Shown here: one piece after another, positions 1 through 8,155 of the stretch
Layout: the number at the start of each line of letters is the position of its first letter
How positions within the stretch are numbered: position 1 is the stretch's first letter
Source of the DNA: DATCSE01 sp036568605
Lineage (GTDB): Bacteria; Pseudomonadota; Gammaproteobacteria; Burkholderiales; Burkholderiaceae_C
Length of the DNA: 9,323 nucleotides
Direction: 5' to 3'
NCBI GenBank assembly: GCA_036568605.1
Contig: DATCSE010000209.1
Location: 1-9,323 of the forward strand
Notes under the pieces: generated by a model
The model's database searches: none
Told to the model about the DNA's origin: nothing
The model's input: the letters and a program-made list of their open reading frames with translations, nothing else
Translations under genes and position numbers: made by a program

Positions 1-114
1 CCTCACCCCAGCCCTCTCCCCGCCTGCGGGGAGAGGGAGTTTGGTTGTCGCTCCCTCTCCCGCTATGGGCCACGAAGGGGCCACTGGTGGCCCCAGGAGA
101 GGGTTGGGGTGAGG
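1..114. repeat. Palindromic intergenic repeat downstream of moxR
   Basis: The outer arms, 1-19 and 96-114, are reverse complements with one mismatch. Inside lie two nested hairpins. The first pairs 12-23 with 26-37. The second pairs 53-60 with 96-103 and encloses a perfect 8-bp pair, 77-84 with 87-94. The octamer CCCTCTCC occurs at 12-19 and 53-60, with its complement at 30-37 and 96-103. Repeats of this CCTCACCCC...CCCTCTCC type are common between genes in high-GC proteobacteria and behave like REP or non-autonomous palindromic elements; that comparison is from memory. It starts 22 nt past the moxR stop, so the folded transcript could end or stabilise the operon mRNA. No U-run follows on the minus strand, so a classical intrinsic terminator is not shown. 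The left edge may continue outside the window. Confidence 0.8.
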
Positions 115-136
115 GTGGCGCCACGTCGAGCGCGCC

Positions 137-1183
<1,047 letters not shown>

Positions 1184-1214
1184 GTGGGGATCGTCCAGGG
1201 TGCGGTGACGCGCA

Positions 1215-2543
1215 TCATGCCGCGGGCGGGATGTCCGGGTTCGTCGTCATGGAAGCGGGTGCAGGGTTCGCGTTCAGCAGCAGGCGCCGGCGCGCGGTCT
1301 CGAGCAGCATGAGCGCGCTGGGCAGGTGCCTGCTGAGCTCGGGGTTCATCGCACGCGCGAGCGTGTGCATGTCGATGCCGACCCGCGGCGCGAGCGCGGC
1401 GGCGCGCTCGCCGACGATCAGCGCGTCCCAGCCCGGCACGCGGCTGCGTGCCAGCGCGTCCAGCGCGCGCAGCTCGGCCTGGTGCAGTGCCCGGCCGCCG
1501 CGGTGCGCGATGAACGCCGCGGTGCCGCGGATCTGCTCGGCGACCGAGCGCCGTGCCGTTGCTGCCGGCGCGATGCGCGGGCCGAAGCGCACGCCGGCGC
1601 GCCACAGCGCGAGCCCCAGCGCCAGCGCGCCCAGCAGGATCGCCGGCGCGCCGCCGTGCCACAGCGCCGCCAGCAGCGGCTCGCGCTTTTCGTCGGTGAT
1701 CAACCAGAGCTGCTGGCCGCGCGCCAGGCGCAGCGCCGCGGTCAGCAGCAGCGCTTCGTCGTTCTCCAGCAGCGTCGCGCCGTAAAGAGGCAATCCTGAA
1801 TTCGCCGCGGTCACCGTTCCCTGGCCGACCGCGACGCGCAGCATCACGTGCCCGTGAGCATTGTCGACGGCCCAGAGCGGCGGCGCCGACGAACCGAGCG
1901 TCGCTCCGCTGACGCCGCAGCTCGCATAACGGCGATGCGCGCCGAAGGCCGGCAGCACGCTCGGCGGCTCGACGAATCCGGGGCAGGCCGGCGGCTTCGC
2001 GCGCGGCGGCAGCGGCATGGCCGACCGCGGCGCGTTGGGGTGGGGCGGCGGCGATGACGCGACGGGGCTGGCGTCTTCCTCGGCATCTTCGTCGTCATCG
2101 TCGTCGCCGGCGGGCGATGCGGCGGACGACGGCTTTGGCCGTTGCTCGGGTGGTTTCGTCGCGGGCGGTGGCACCGAGCGTATCGTCGTCCACGCCAGTT
2201 TCGAGCCGCGGTACTGGTCGGGCAGCACCAGATGGCCGCCCGCTTCGACCCAGCGCCGCAGTGCGGCGTCGCGCTCGGGGAACAGATCCCAGAACCTCGA
2301 GCTCAACACCAGCGTCGCACCGGGCGGCGGCAGGTGGTCGAGGTTGTCGGGCGTCGCGAGCTCGACGCCGAGCTGCCCGGCAAAGCGCTTGAACGTGTAC
2401 AGCGGATCGGTCTTCGCGGGGCCCCGCAGCTCGGGCGGCACGTTCACGTCCACCCATTCGGTGTTGAAGACCAGCCAGACGCCGGCCAGCCCGAGCAGCA
2501 GCGCGGCGAGCGCGGATTGCGTGTGACCGCGGCTCCAGGTCAT
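1215..2543 (-). CDS. DUF4350 membrane protein with acidic/proline-rich insert
   Basis: The 442-aa protein matches the DUF4350 family in layout: an N-terminal membrane segment (about 10-27), an extracytoplasmic domain starting near LYTFKRFAGQLG (48-59) with the motif WVEAGGHLVLPD (98-109), a second membrane segment (about 298-316) and a helical C-terminal tail with GPRIAP near 321. DUF4350 has no proven activity; the fold resembles a ligand-binding or glutamine-amidotransferase-like sensor domain, but no catalytic residues can be assigned here. Residues 125-187 are an unusual low-complexity insert of Pro, Ala and Ser with a strongly acidic run at 147-157. Cys187 and Cys209 flank the return to ordered sequence. 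The ATG at 2543 overlaps the TGA of the DUF4129 gene as ATGA, indicating translational coupling. Its position before moxR is a frequent arrangement for this family. Confidence 0.85.
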   Translation of the reverse strand: MTWSRGHTQSALAALLLGLAGVWLVFNTEWVDVNVPPELRGPAKTDPLYTFKRFAGQLGVELATPDNLDHLPPPGATLVLSSRFWDLFPERDAALRRWVEAGGHLVLPDQYRGSKLAWTTIRSVPPPATKPPEQRPKPSSAASPAGDDDDDEDAEEDASPVASSPPPHPNAPRSAMPLPPRAKPPACPGFVEPPSVLPAFGAHRRYASCGVSGATLGSSAPPLWAVDNAHGHVMLRVAVGQGTVTAANSGLPLYGATLLENDEALLLTAALRLARGQQLWLITDEKREPLLAALWHGGAPAILLGALALGLALWRAGVRFGPRIAPAATARRSVAEQIRGTAAFIAHRGGRALHQAELRALDALARSRVPGWDALIVGERAAALAPRVGIDMHTLARAMNPELSRHLPSALMLLETARRRLLLNANPAPASMTTNPDIPPAA

Positions 2544-3382
2544 GCGGCGGCCCTCGCGGCGGCGACGTTGCCCGGCGCGTCCGACGGCGTGTCCGACGGC
2601 GCGCGACGGTCCGCGCCGAAGTGCGCGTCGAAGCCGTCGAACAGCGCGGAGACGCTGGCTTCATCGGGCCAGCGTGCCGCGTACACCGCGATCTGCCATG
2701 CGCCGACCAGGCCCTCGAAGAACGCGGCCGCGGCCGCCGGCAGCGCCGCACGCGCGAGCTCCACGCATTCGCCTTCGGTGCTCGCACTGCGGATCGCGAC
2801 GCCGTGCCGGTGCACGAGCTGCGACAACGCACCGCGGTACAGCAGCGACAGCGCGGCCCGCTGCTCGCCGCGCCGCCACAGCGCGCGGGCGCTGCCGGCG
2901 ATGTCGTCGGGCAGGCTGTCGGGGCGGATGTCGAGGTCGTGGACGTGGCTGGGCGGTGGCGCCGTCGCGCCACCGGCGCCCGCGTCGGCGCGCACGCGCA
3001 TCCAGCGCCACGCGGTCACCAGCACCAGCGCGACCGCGATCGCACCGAGCAGCCACATCAGGCCGCGTCCGGCTTCCGACATCCAGCGCAGCAGCTCGAT
3101 CACCCACGGCGCACTTGGCTCGGTGCGGCGTTTCTTCGCGCTGTCGTCGGGCTTCAGGCGCAGCCGGCGTTCGGTGCGCGGGCCGCCGAGGTTCGGGTCG
3201 GCACGCACCGCGGCGACGGCGCTCGCGACGTCGAGCGGTGTCGTCGCGTTGTCGCGCATTGCGCCCGATGCAGCCGCCGCCGGCGGCTCCTCGTTTGCCT
3301 GCGCCCAGCCGGGCGTCGCGGCCGCGAGCAGCAGCACGGCCGCGACGATGCCCGGGGCGCCGGCGGCACCATGCCGATTCAA
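2540..3382 (-). CDS. DUF4129 domain protein with signal peptide and one membrane helix
   Basis: I choose the TTG start at 3382, giving 280 aa. It lies 7 nt after the preceding stop, has GTGAGG five bases upstream, and gives a clean signal peptide of about 29 residues ending TPGWAQA. A TTG at 3406 would add eight residues inside the preceding gene. The mature part has a charged periplasmic segment, one membrane helix (about 107-125) and a C-terminal cytoplasmic domain (about 157-247) with the DUF4129 pattern WRRGEQRAALSLLYRGAL, then STEGECVELAR. DUF4129 domains occur at the C terminus of some transglutaminase-like proteins and as small proteins beside DUF4350 and MoxR genes; no enzyme activity is known. 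There is no transglutaminase domain here. It may be a membrane-anchored partner or client of MoxR (inference). Confidence 0.85.
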   Translation of the reverse strand: MNRHGAAGAPGIVAAVLLLAAATPGWAQANEEPPAAAASGAMRDNATTPLDVASAVAAVRADPNLGGPRTERRLRLKPDDSAKKRRTEPSAPWVIELLRWMSEAGRGLMWLLGAIAVALVLVTAWRWMRVRADAGAGGATAPPPSHVHDLDIRPDSLPDDIAGSARALWRRGEQRAALSLLYRGALSQLVHRHGVAIRSASTEGECVELARAALPAAAAAFFEGLVGAWQIAVYAARWPDEASVSALFDGFDAHFGADRRAPSDTPSDAPGNVAAARAAA

Positions 3383-3387
3383 GCCAG

Positions 3388-3393
3388 CCTCAC
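3388..3393 (-). promoter_or_regulatory. Ribosome binding site deciding the TTG start of the DUF4129 gene
   Basis: The minus strand reads GTGAGG, a five-base spacer, then TTG at 3382. The site spans the stop codon of the preceding gene (3390-3392), so translation of the two genes is probably coupled. It is the best ribosome binding site near this start and favours the TTG at 3382 over the longer TTG at 3406. Confidence 0.6.
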
Positions 3394-4136
3394 GCCGCGA
3401 ACGCAAGACGGAACTCCTGTTCGATGTCCCACGCCTCGAGCTCGACGCGCCGGTTCAGGTACATCGCAAAACCGGCGGCGACGTAGAACGGCTCCAGCAG
3501 CAGCACGACGCCGGCATACACCGCCGAGCTCAGCAGCGACAGCGAGACACTCTCGTCGCGCAGCAGCGTCTCGAACCAGGGCGTGTGATGGCTGCCGCTG
3601 TCGAAGCCCGGCAGGAACCACACCGCGAGCGACATCGCACCCAGCGTCAGCACCAGCTCGATGTGCGCGAACACCAGGTGCATGCCCAGCGCCTGGCCTT
3701 GCTTGTCGCGCAGCATCTGGCGCCGCCGCGCCTTCGCGGCGCTGCCGCGCTGGCCCTCGAGCTGCGCGGCCGGCTGGGTGTACGAGCGCCACGGCGAGAG
3801 CCGGCGTGCGATGAGGCTGGACGGCAGCTGCTGCCACCAGACCGAGGACCGGTCGCGCCACAGGTCCGACCAGCGCGTGGGCGTGCCGAACACCGCGCGC
3901 GACAGCACGTACAGCAGGCTGCGATCGAGCCACGGCTTGAGCCAGAAGATGATCAGCCCCGGCAGCCAGCCCGCCAGCTCGACGCTCGCGAGCGCGATCA
4001 GCACGACGGCCGCGAACAACGGCGTGAACGTTCCCCAGACCGAGCGTGCATTCGCCTGCACCAGGCGCACGCCGAGGTCGGCCGCTTCGGCCATCGAACG
4101 CGGCCGCAGGTGCAGGGCGAGCGCGTCAACCTGCAT
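3390..4136 (-). CDS. Conserved polytopic membrane protein of the MoxR/SpoIIM cluster
   Basis: The 248-aa protein begins at ATG 4136, 11 nt inside the end of the SpoIIM gene, with a GGAT site six bases upstream; a GTG at 4172 would add twelve proline-rich residues and is less likely. It begins LALHLRPRSMAEAADLGVRL, followed by hydrophobic segments around 36-66 and 69-84, a basic linker with QLEGQRGSAAKARRR (125-139), further membrane segments around 150-176 and 198-224, and an ending EPFYVAAGFAMYLNRRVELE then WDIE. I recognise this ending and the LKPWLDRSLLYVLSRAVFG block as typical of unnamed membrane proteins that sit between SpoIIM and DUF4129 genes in proteobacterial MoxR clusters. I know of no experimental function. 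Its fixed position suggests it is a core membrane subunit of the module. Confidence 0.85.
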   Translation of the reverse strand: MQVDALALHLRPRSMAEAADLGVRLVQANARSVWGTFTPLFAAVVLIALASVELAGWLPGLIIFWLKPWLDRSLLYVLSRAVFGTPTRWSDLWRDRSSVWWQQLPSSLIARRLSPWRSYTQPAAQLEGQRGSAAKARRRQMLRDKQGQALGMHLVFAHIELVLTLGAMSLAVWFLPGFDSGSHHTPWFETLLRDESVSLSLLSSAVYAGVVLLLEPFYVAAGFAMYLNRRVELEAWDIEQEFRLAFAA

Positions 4137-5193
4137 GGCCGATCCGGTTCGAGCCGGTGGATGCGGCGGCACCGCGCGGGCGGCCCTGCGCGGCGAGGTA
4201 CCCGATCACCAGCATCCAGCAGGCCGCGCCGACGCCGTACTTGACCGACGGCGCGACCCAGCGCGCCGACGACCAGAACGCCTCAAGCGCCGCCGCGATC
4301 ACGAGCATGGCGACCGTGCCGTAGACCAGCACCGCGGCTTCCGAGGCTGCGATCTTCAGCGCCTCGAGCCGGGTGTGCCGCCCTGGCGCGAGCAGCGCAT
4401 GGCCGAGCCGCAGGCCGGCCGCGCCGGCGATCACGATCGCGGTCAGCTCGAACGCGCCGTGCGTGACGACGAACGAGTAGAACGCCTCGCCGTGCCCGCG
4501 CGCGGTCACGTAGCCCGCGACCGAGCCGGCCGCGGCGCCGTTGTACGCGAGGAAGAACAGGCTGCCGAGCCCGACGAACACGCCGCCGGCAAAGCATTGG
4601 AACGCGATGCCGATGTTGTTCATGATGTAGTGGCCGAACATCATCCAGTCCGAGTCGGCGCCGCGTTCGCGGCCGATGGGCTCGTTGCCGGCGCCGTACA
4701 TGCCGTCGTACTGGCGCACGGTGTCGGCGTCGTGCACCGACAGCACGAAGCCGGGATCGGCATAGGTCGCGAGGCCGATCAGCACCAGCGGCAGCCCGAA
4801 CACCAGCCCCGCGACCAGCAGGTAGCGCCAGTGCGCGCGCACCGCCTGCGGGAAGGCGATCAGCGCGAGGCGCTTCAGCCGCGCGAGGCCGTAGTCGGTC
4901 TGCCGGTAGATCAGCTGATGGGCGCGCGCCGTCAGGTCTTCGAGCCGGGCGGTCAGGTGCACCGGGTAGGCGCGCGAGCGCGCCAGCGCGAGGTCTTCGC
5001 AGGCGGCGCGGTACAGCGTGGCGAAGCGCGCCGGGTCGATCGCCGCCGCGGCGGCGCGCTTCGCGGCGTCGGCCTTGGCCGCTGGCTTGTCCTTCTTCGC
5101 CTTGCGGCCGGTCTCGATCGCGGCGAGTGCCTGTTCGAGCTCGTCCCAGCGGGCGCGCTGGCGCGACTCGAACTGCAGCGAGGTCATCGTCAT
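4126..5193 (-). CDS. SpoIIM/DUF95-family integral membrane protein
   Basis: The 355-aa protein belongs to the stage II sporulation protein M (DUF95) family. It shows the family core: MMFGHYIMNNIGIAFQCFAGG (184-204 region), then a glycine-rich helix with LFFLAYNGAAAGSVAGY, the hallmark HGAFEL (245-250), and LEAFWS (303-308). About six membrane segments lie near 122-142, 190-216, 220-240, 248-265, 283-305 and 322-337, after a long cytoplasmic N-terminal helical region. Residues 29-51 are an Ala/Lys-rich low-complexity stretch. In endospore formers SpoIIM acts with SpoIID and SpoIIP at the engulfing septum. Neither partner is here, and a non-sporulating proteobacterium is likely, so the role must differ. 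The ATG at 5193 overlaps the preceding TGA as ATGA, which decides against the upstream ATG at 5211. Confidence 0.9.
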   Translation of the reverse strand: MTMTSLQFESRQRARWDELEQALAAIETGRKAKKDKPAAKADAAKRAAAAAIDPARFATLYRAACEDLALARSRAYPVHLTARLEDLTARAHQLIYRQTDYGLARLKRLALIAFPQAVRAHWRYLLVAGLVFGLPLVLIGLATYADPGFVLSVHDADTVRQYDGMYGAGNEPIGRERGADSDWMMFGHYIMNNIGIAFQCFAGGVFVGLGSLFFLAYNGAAAGSVAGYVTARGHGEAFYSFVVTHGAFELTAIVIAGAAGLRLGHALLAPGRHTRLEALKIAASEAAVLVYGTVAMLVIAAALEAFWSSARWVAPSVKYGVGAACWMLVIGYLAAQGRPRGAAASTGSNRIGHAG

Positions 5194-5894
5194 CGGCGCC
5201 CCACGATCCATTGGGCGACGCCGAGCAAGTGCTCGGTGGCGTGCGCGCCATCGGCCTTCGCGTTCGTGCCGCGCGTGACCGACGCGGCGAGCTGCGCGAG
5301 CTCGTCGTGCCGTGCCGGCGTCAGCCGTGTTGCACGGCCGGCCCAGGCGACGATCGCGGCCTGCTCCGGCGTCGACAGCGGGCGCGCCGGCGCACGCGGC
5401 GTGGCCTCGGGCAACGCGCCGTGCAGGCGCACGCCGTCAGCGTGCACGACCAGCGTGCCGGCCGCGAGATCGCCGATGCGCTTGAAGTCCGGCCGCAGCA
5501 GCATCGCGAGCAGGCCGAACGCGTACAGGAACGGCAGGAAGTCGGCTGCGCGCAGCAGGTTGCGCACCAGCGATGCGGCCGGCGTGACCGGCAGGCCCGT
5601 GTCCATCACCACCTTCAGCCCGACCGCCCGCTTGCCCGGCGTGGCCGAACCGGGCAGCAGCTCGAACAGCACCGGGTACAGCCACTCGACCCCGAACAGC
5701 AGCACCATGAACAGCCCGCCGCCCAGCCGGTGCATCGTGCCGAGCACCATGCTCGCGATCATCAGGACGACGCCGCGGATCAGCAGGTCGATCACGAACC
5801 CATACGCGCGCGCGACGACGCCGGCCGGGCGCAGCGCCAGTGCGATGCCTTCGGGCGCCTCAGCGGTGACGATGGTGTCGAGTGAGGCCGTCAT
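5190..5894 (-). CDS. RDD-family membrane protein with C-terminal extension
   Basis: The 234-aa protein has the RDD pattern: AGVVARAYGFVIDLLIRG with R29 and D36, a second helix around 60-80 followed by TPGKRAVGLKVV (85-96), and the second conserved aspartate D118 in RAADFLPFLYAFG. It ends its membrane domain with RPDFKRIGDLAAGTLVV (134-150). Residues 165-234 form a soluble helical extension with STPEQAAIVAWAGR, a layout I associate with RDD proteins encoded next to SpoIIM. RDD proteins are small membrane proteins; a few have been linked to sodium/proton exchange, but most are uncharacterised. The ATG at 5894 lies 31 nt after the previous gene and lacks a clear ribosome binding site, unlike others in the cluster. 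The stop overlaps the SpoIIM start. Confidence 0.9.
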   Translation of the reverse strand: MTASLDTIVTAEAPEGIALALRPAGVVARAYGFVIDLLIRGVVLMIASMVLGTMHRLGGGLFMVLLFGVEWLYPVLFELLPGSATPGKRAVGLKVVMDTGLPVTPAASLVRNLLRAADFLPFLYAFGLLAMLLRPDFKRIGDLAAGTLVVHADGVRLHGALPEATPRAPARPLSTPEQAAIVAWAGRATRLTPARHDELAQLAASVTRGTNAKADGAHATEHLLGVAQWIVGRR

Positions 5895-5925
5895 GCGCAG
5901 CGGACGCCAGCCGCGGGCGCAGCGC

Positions 5926-6453
5926 TCACGCCTTGACGACGATCGTGTCGGCGATGTTGTCGTGCAGGCACTGGCGCGAGTCGCGGAAGATCAACAGGCA
6001 GTCGACCAGCGCGTAGATCATCCCGAGGAACGGGATCATCACGAGGATCCAGCCGACCAGGTAACGCAGTCCGAACAGGCGGCCCAGCGATGCGCGTTCG
6101 CCGTTGCTGCGCACGATGCGCAGGCCGAGCAGCTTCTTGCCTATGGTCTGCCCTTCGGTGTGCAGCAGGTAGCCCTGGACCAGCACGAACAGCACGAAGC
6201 CCAGCACGAGCTGGCCCGCGATCAAGCCGACGCCGACCTGGCCCGAGCGCGGGTCCAGGCTCTTGAACATGACGAGCGTCAGAACCCAGTAGATCGCGCC
6301 CTGGATCAAGCCGTCGATGATCACCGCGACCAGGCGCATCCCACGGCCGCCCAGCTCGGGCTGAGTGCCGGCCGTGACATCGGCGACTGCCGCGGTCGGC
6401 GGCGCGTAGCGGTTGGTCGGCGTGGTGGTCGGCGAATCGTTCGTCGTGCTCAT
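5926..6453 (-). CDS. RDD-family membrane protein, short form
   Basis: This second RDD protein has 175 aa from ATG 6453. The frame extends to 6528, but the upstream residues are basic and not family-like, and GGATGG lies just before the ATG at 6453. The N-terminal 35 residues are polar and probably disordered, with NRYAPPTAAVAD (14-25), a motif resembling the N(P)YAPP-type N termini seen on other small proteobacterial membrane proteins. The RDD domain follows: GMRLVAVIIDGLIQG with R40 and D47, membrane helix near 80-97, GQTIGKKLLGLRIV (101-114), helix 133-150 with D151, and RQCLHDNIADTIVV (160-173). It lacks the long tail of its neighbour, so the pair is divergent rather than a recent duplication. 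It is the likely first gene of the cluster. Confidence 0.88.
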   Translation of the reverse strand: MSTTNDSPTTTPTNRYAPPTAAVADVTAGTQPELGGRGMRLVAVIIDGLIQGAIYWVLTLVMFKSLDPRSGQVGVGLIAGQLVLGFVLFVLVQGYLLHTEGQTIGKKLLGLRIVRSNGERASLGRLFGLRYLVGWILVMIPFLGMIYALVDCLLIFRDSRQCLHDNIADTIVVKA

Positions 6454-6576
6454 GCTGCCATCCGCCCGTCGGCGTGCGTGATTGTGGTGGCGGGCATCGT
6501 AGCGGAAGGGCCCTGCGCTGCACAGCACGGCCGCGGCCGTGTGCGCGCGTCCAGCGTGGCGCAGTGCGCGAAACGT
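6454..6576 (-). promoter_or_regulatory. Intergenic region, candidate promoter of the RDD-to-moxR cluster
   Basis: This 123-nt gap separates the PhoD stop from the first RDD gene and is the longest between 8851 and 137, so it is where I would expect the cluster promoter. A -10-like TACGAT lies on the minus strand at 6501-6496, but I see no convincing -35 at the usual distance. A perfect 16-bp palindrome, CACGGCCGCGGCCGTG, is at 6526-6541. It could be a short hairpin ending phoD transcripts or a protein site. No U-run follows it. Confidence 0.35.
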
Positions 6577-8127
6577 TCAGTCGGCGATCGCGCCCGGTCG
6601 CGCCGCCTCGGTGACGAAGCGCGCGGCGGTCGTGACCCCGCTGGCCGGGTCGAGCGCGTTGTCGACGACGCGCAGCTGCGCCTGCAGCCGCTTCGCGTCC
6701 AGCGCGAAACGCATGTAGCCGCGCTGGTCGCTGCGCGCATAGCGGATGTGCGGGTTGAACGGCAACGCCCCGGCCAGTCGCGACGGCGCCATGCCCTGGC
6801 TGCTGATCGAGGTGCCGCAGTACTCGGTCGCGACCGCCGGCGCGGCCGGGTCGTCGAAGTTCGGCTTCAGCTCGGCCACGACGTTCGCGTGCACGTCGCC
6901 GCCCAGCACGACCACGCCGCCCACCTTACGCCGCGCGACCGTCTCGAGCAGGCGGTTGCGCGCCGGGGCATAACCGTCCCAGCCGTCGGTCCAGTAGGTG
7001 CCGCCGCCCGAGCCGCCATCGGCTGCCGGATCGGTCCACGACAGGCGTGCCATCAGCGTCTGCTGCGCGACCAGGTTCCAGGGCCGCGCCCTGTCCCAGC
7101 CTTGCGCGAGCCAGCGCTCCTGTTCGGCGCCGAGCAGCGTGCGCTTCGGGTCGAGCAACGCGGGACAGTCCTTCAGCGCCAGCGTGTTCGAGCCGCCGCG
7201 GTTCGGCTTGGGGCAGACCTGCACGTCGCGGTACTGGCGGTCGTCGAGCAGGTGGATGCGGGCGAGCGTGCCCCAGTCCAGGCGATCGACGATGCGCATG
7301 TCCGGGCCGCGCGGCCGTGCCGACTTCGGGAACGGCATGTGTTCCCAGTACGCCTGGTACGCGGCGGCGCGCTGCGCCGGGAAGTCGAACTCCAGATGCT
7401 CGCCCTGCAGGTTCGCGTAGTCGTTGCCGACCTCGTGATCGTCCCAGACCATCAGCCACGGAACGCGTGCATGGATCGCCTGCAGCGCCGGATCGCTCTT
7501 GTGGGTCGCGTAGCGGGCGCGGTACTGCGCGAGCGTGCGCACCAGGCCTCTGCCGGTTTCGAGCGGGCGCACCGACTGCTTGCCTGTCGGATGCTCGTAG
7601 ATGTAGTCGCCCAGGAACATCACGAGGTCCAGCTCCTCGTTCGCCATGTGGCGCCACGCCGCATAGTGGCCGTGGTCCCAGCGCTGGCAGCTCGCGATCG
7701 CGAAGTTCAGCGTGCCGGCATCGCGGCCGGATGCCGGCGCGGTGCGCGTGCGGCCGACGCCGCTCTGCTGGCCCAGCGCGCGGAAGCGATACCAGTACCA
7801 GCGGTCCGGCGCGAGGCCGGCCGGCTCGGCGTGCACGCTGTGCGCCCAGGCGGCGTCGGCGGTTTCCTCGCCACGCGCGGCGATCTCGCGAAAGCCCTCG
7901 TCACGGGCGATCTCCCATTGCACCGTCGTGCGCTCGGGCAGGCCAGCGCCGGTGAGGCGCGTCCACAGCACGACACCGTCGGCACGCGGATGGCCGGACG
8001 CGATGCCGAGCGCGAAGCGCGGGATGCCGTCATCGGCGCGGCTGCGATCGGTGCCGACGAGCAGCCAAGGGGCGGCGATCAACGCGGCACCGCCGCGCAG
8101 CAGCGTGCGCCGCTGCGGTGCCGTCAT
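6577..8127 (-). CDS. phoD: PhoD-type alkaline phosphatase/phosphodiesterase, Tat-exported
   Basis: The 516-aa protein is a full-length PhoD-family metallophosphatase. The N terminus has a twin-arginine signal: R6-R7 in RRTLLRG, a hydrophobic stretch (13-24), and probable cleavage near SRADD (29-33). The PhoD N-terminal beta-domain follows (FALGIASGHPRADGVVLWTR, 38-57). The catalytic domain shows IASCQRW with C147, FLGDYIYEH (171-179), VWDDHEVGNDY (227-237), GGDVHANVVAEL (409-420) and ATEYCGTSISSQG (433-445), which match metal-binding blocks of the family (iron and calcium in characterised PhoD). It would hydrolyse phosphate mono- or diesters outside the cytoplasm to supply phosphate. The gene lies 28 nt after the ParA-like gene and may share its transcript. 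I found no Pho box. The ribosome binding site is weak. Confidence 0.95.
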   Translation of the reverse strand: MTAPQRRTLLRGGAALIAAPWLLVGTDRSRADDGIPRFALGIASGHPRADGVVLWTRLTGAGLPERTTVQWEIARDEGFREIAARGEETADAAWAHSVHAEPAGLAPDRWYWYRFRALGQQSGVGRTRTAPASGRDAGTLNFAIASCQRWDHGHYAAWRHMANEELDLVMFLGDYIYEHPTGKQSVRPLETGRGLVRTLAQYRARYATHKSDPALQAIHARVPWLMVWDDHEVGNDYANLQGEHLEFDFPAQRAAAYQAYWEHMPFPKSARPRGPDMRIVDRLDWGTLARIHLLDDRQYRDVQVCPKPNRGGSNTLALKDCPALLDPKRTLLGAEQERWLAQGWDRARPWNLVAQQTLMARLSWTDPAADGGSGGGTYWTDGWDGYAPARNRLLETVARRKVGGVVVLGGDVHANVVAELKPNFDDPAAPAVATEYCGTSISSQGMAPSRLAGALPFNPHIRYARSDQRGYMRFALDAKRLQAQLRVVDNALDPASGVTTAARFVTEAARPGAIAD

Positions 8128-8155
8128 TTCGAGCGATCGGCGGTCCGGGGGCCCA

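Noticed and set aside
2142..4244. A 700-codon open frame on the plus strand opposite the DUF4350, DUF4129 and membrane protein genes.
   Set aside because: It is an antisense shadow of strongly supported genes, with low-complexity Arg/Ala/Gln composition and no family motifs.
6496..6524. A sigma-70 promoter built on TACGAT at 6501-6496.
   Set aside because: The hexamer at the proper -35 distance does not resemble TTGACA, so a specific promoter cannot be claimed. Only the region is annotated.
6454..6528. A 25-residue N-terminal extension of the short RDD protein.
   Set aside because: The residues are basic and unlike the family, and a GGATGG site directly precedes the ATG at 6453.
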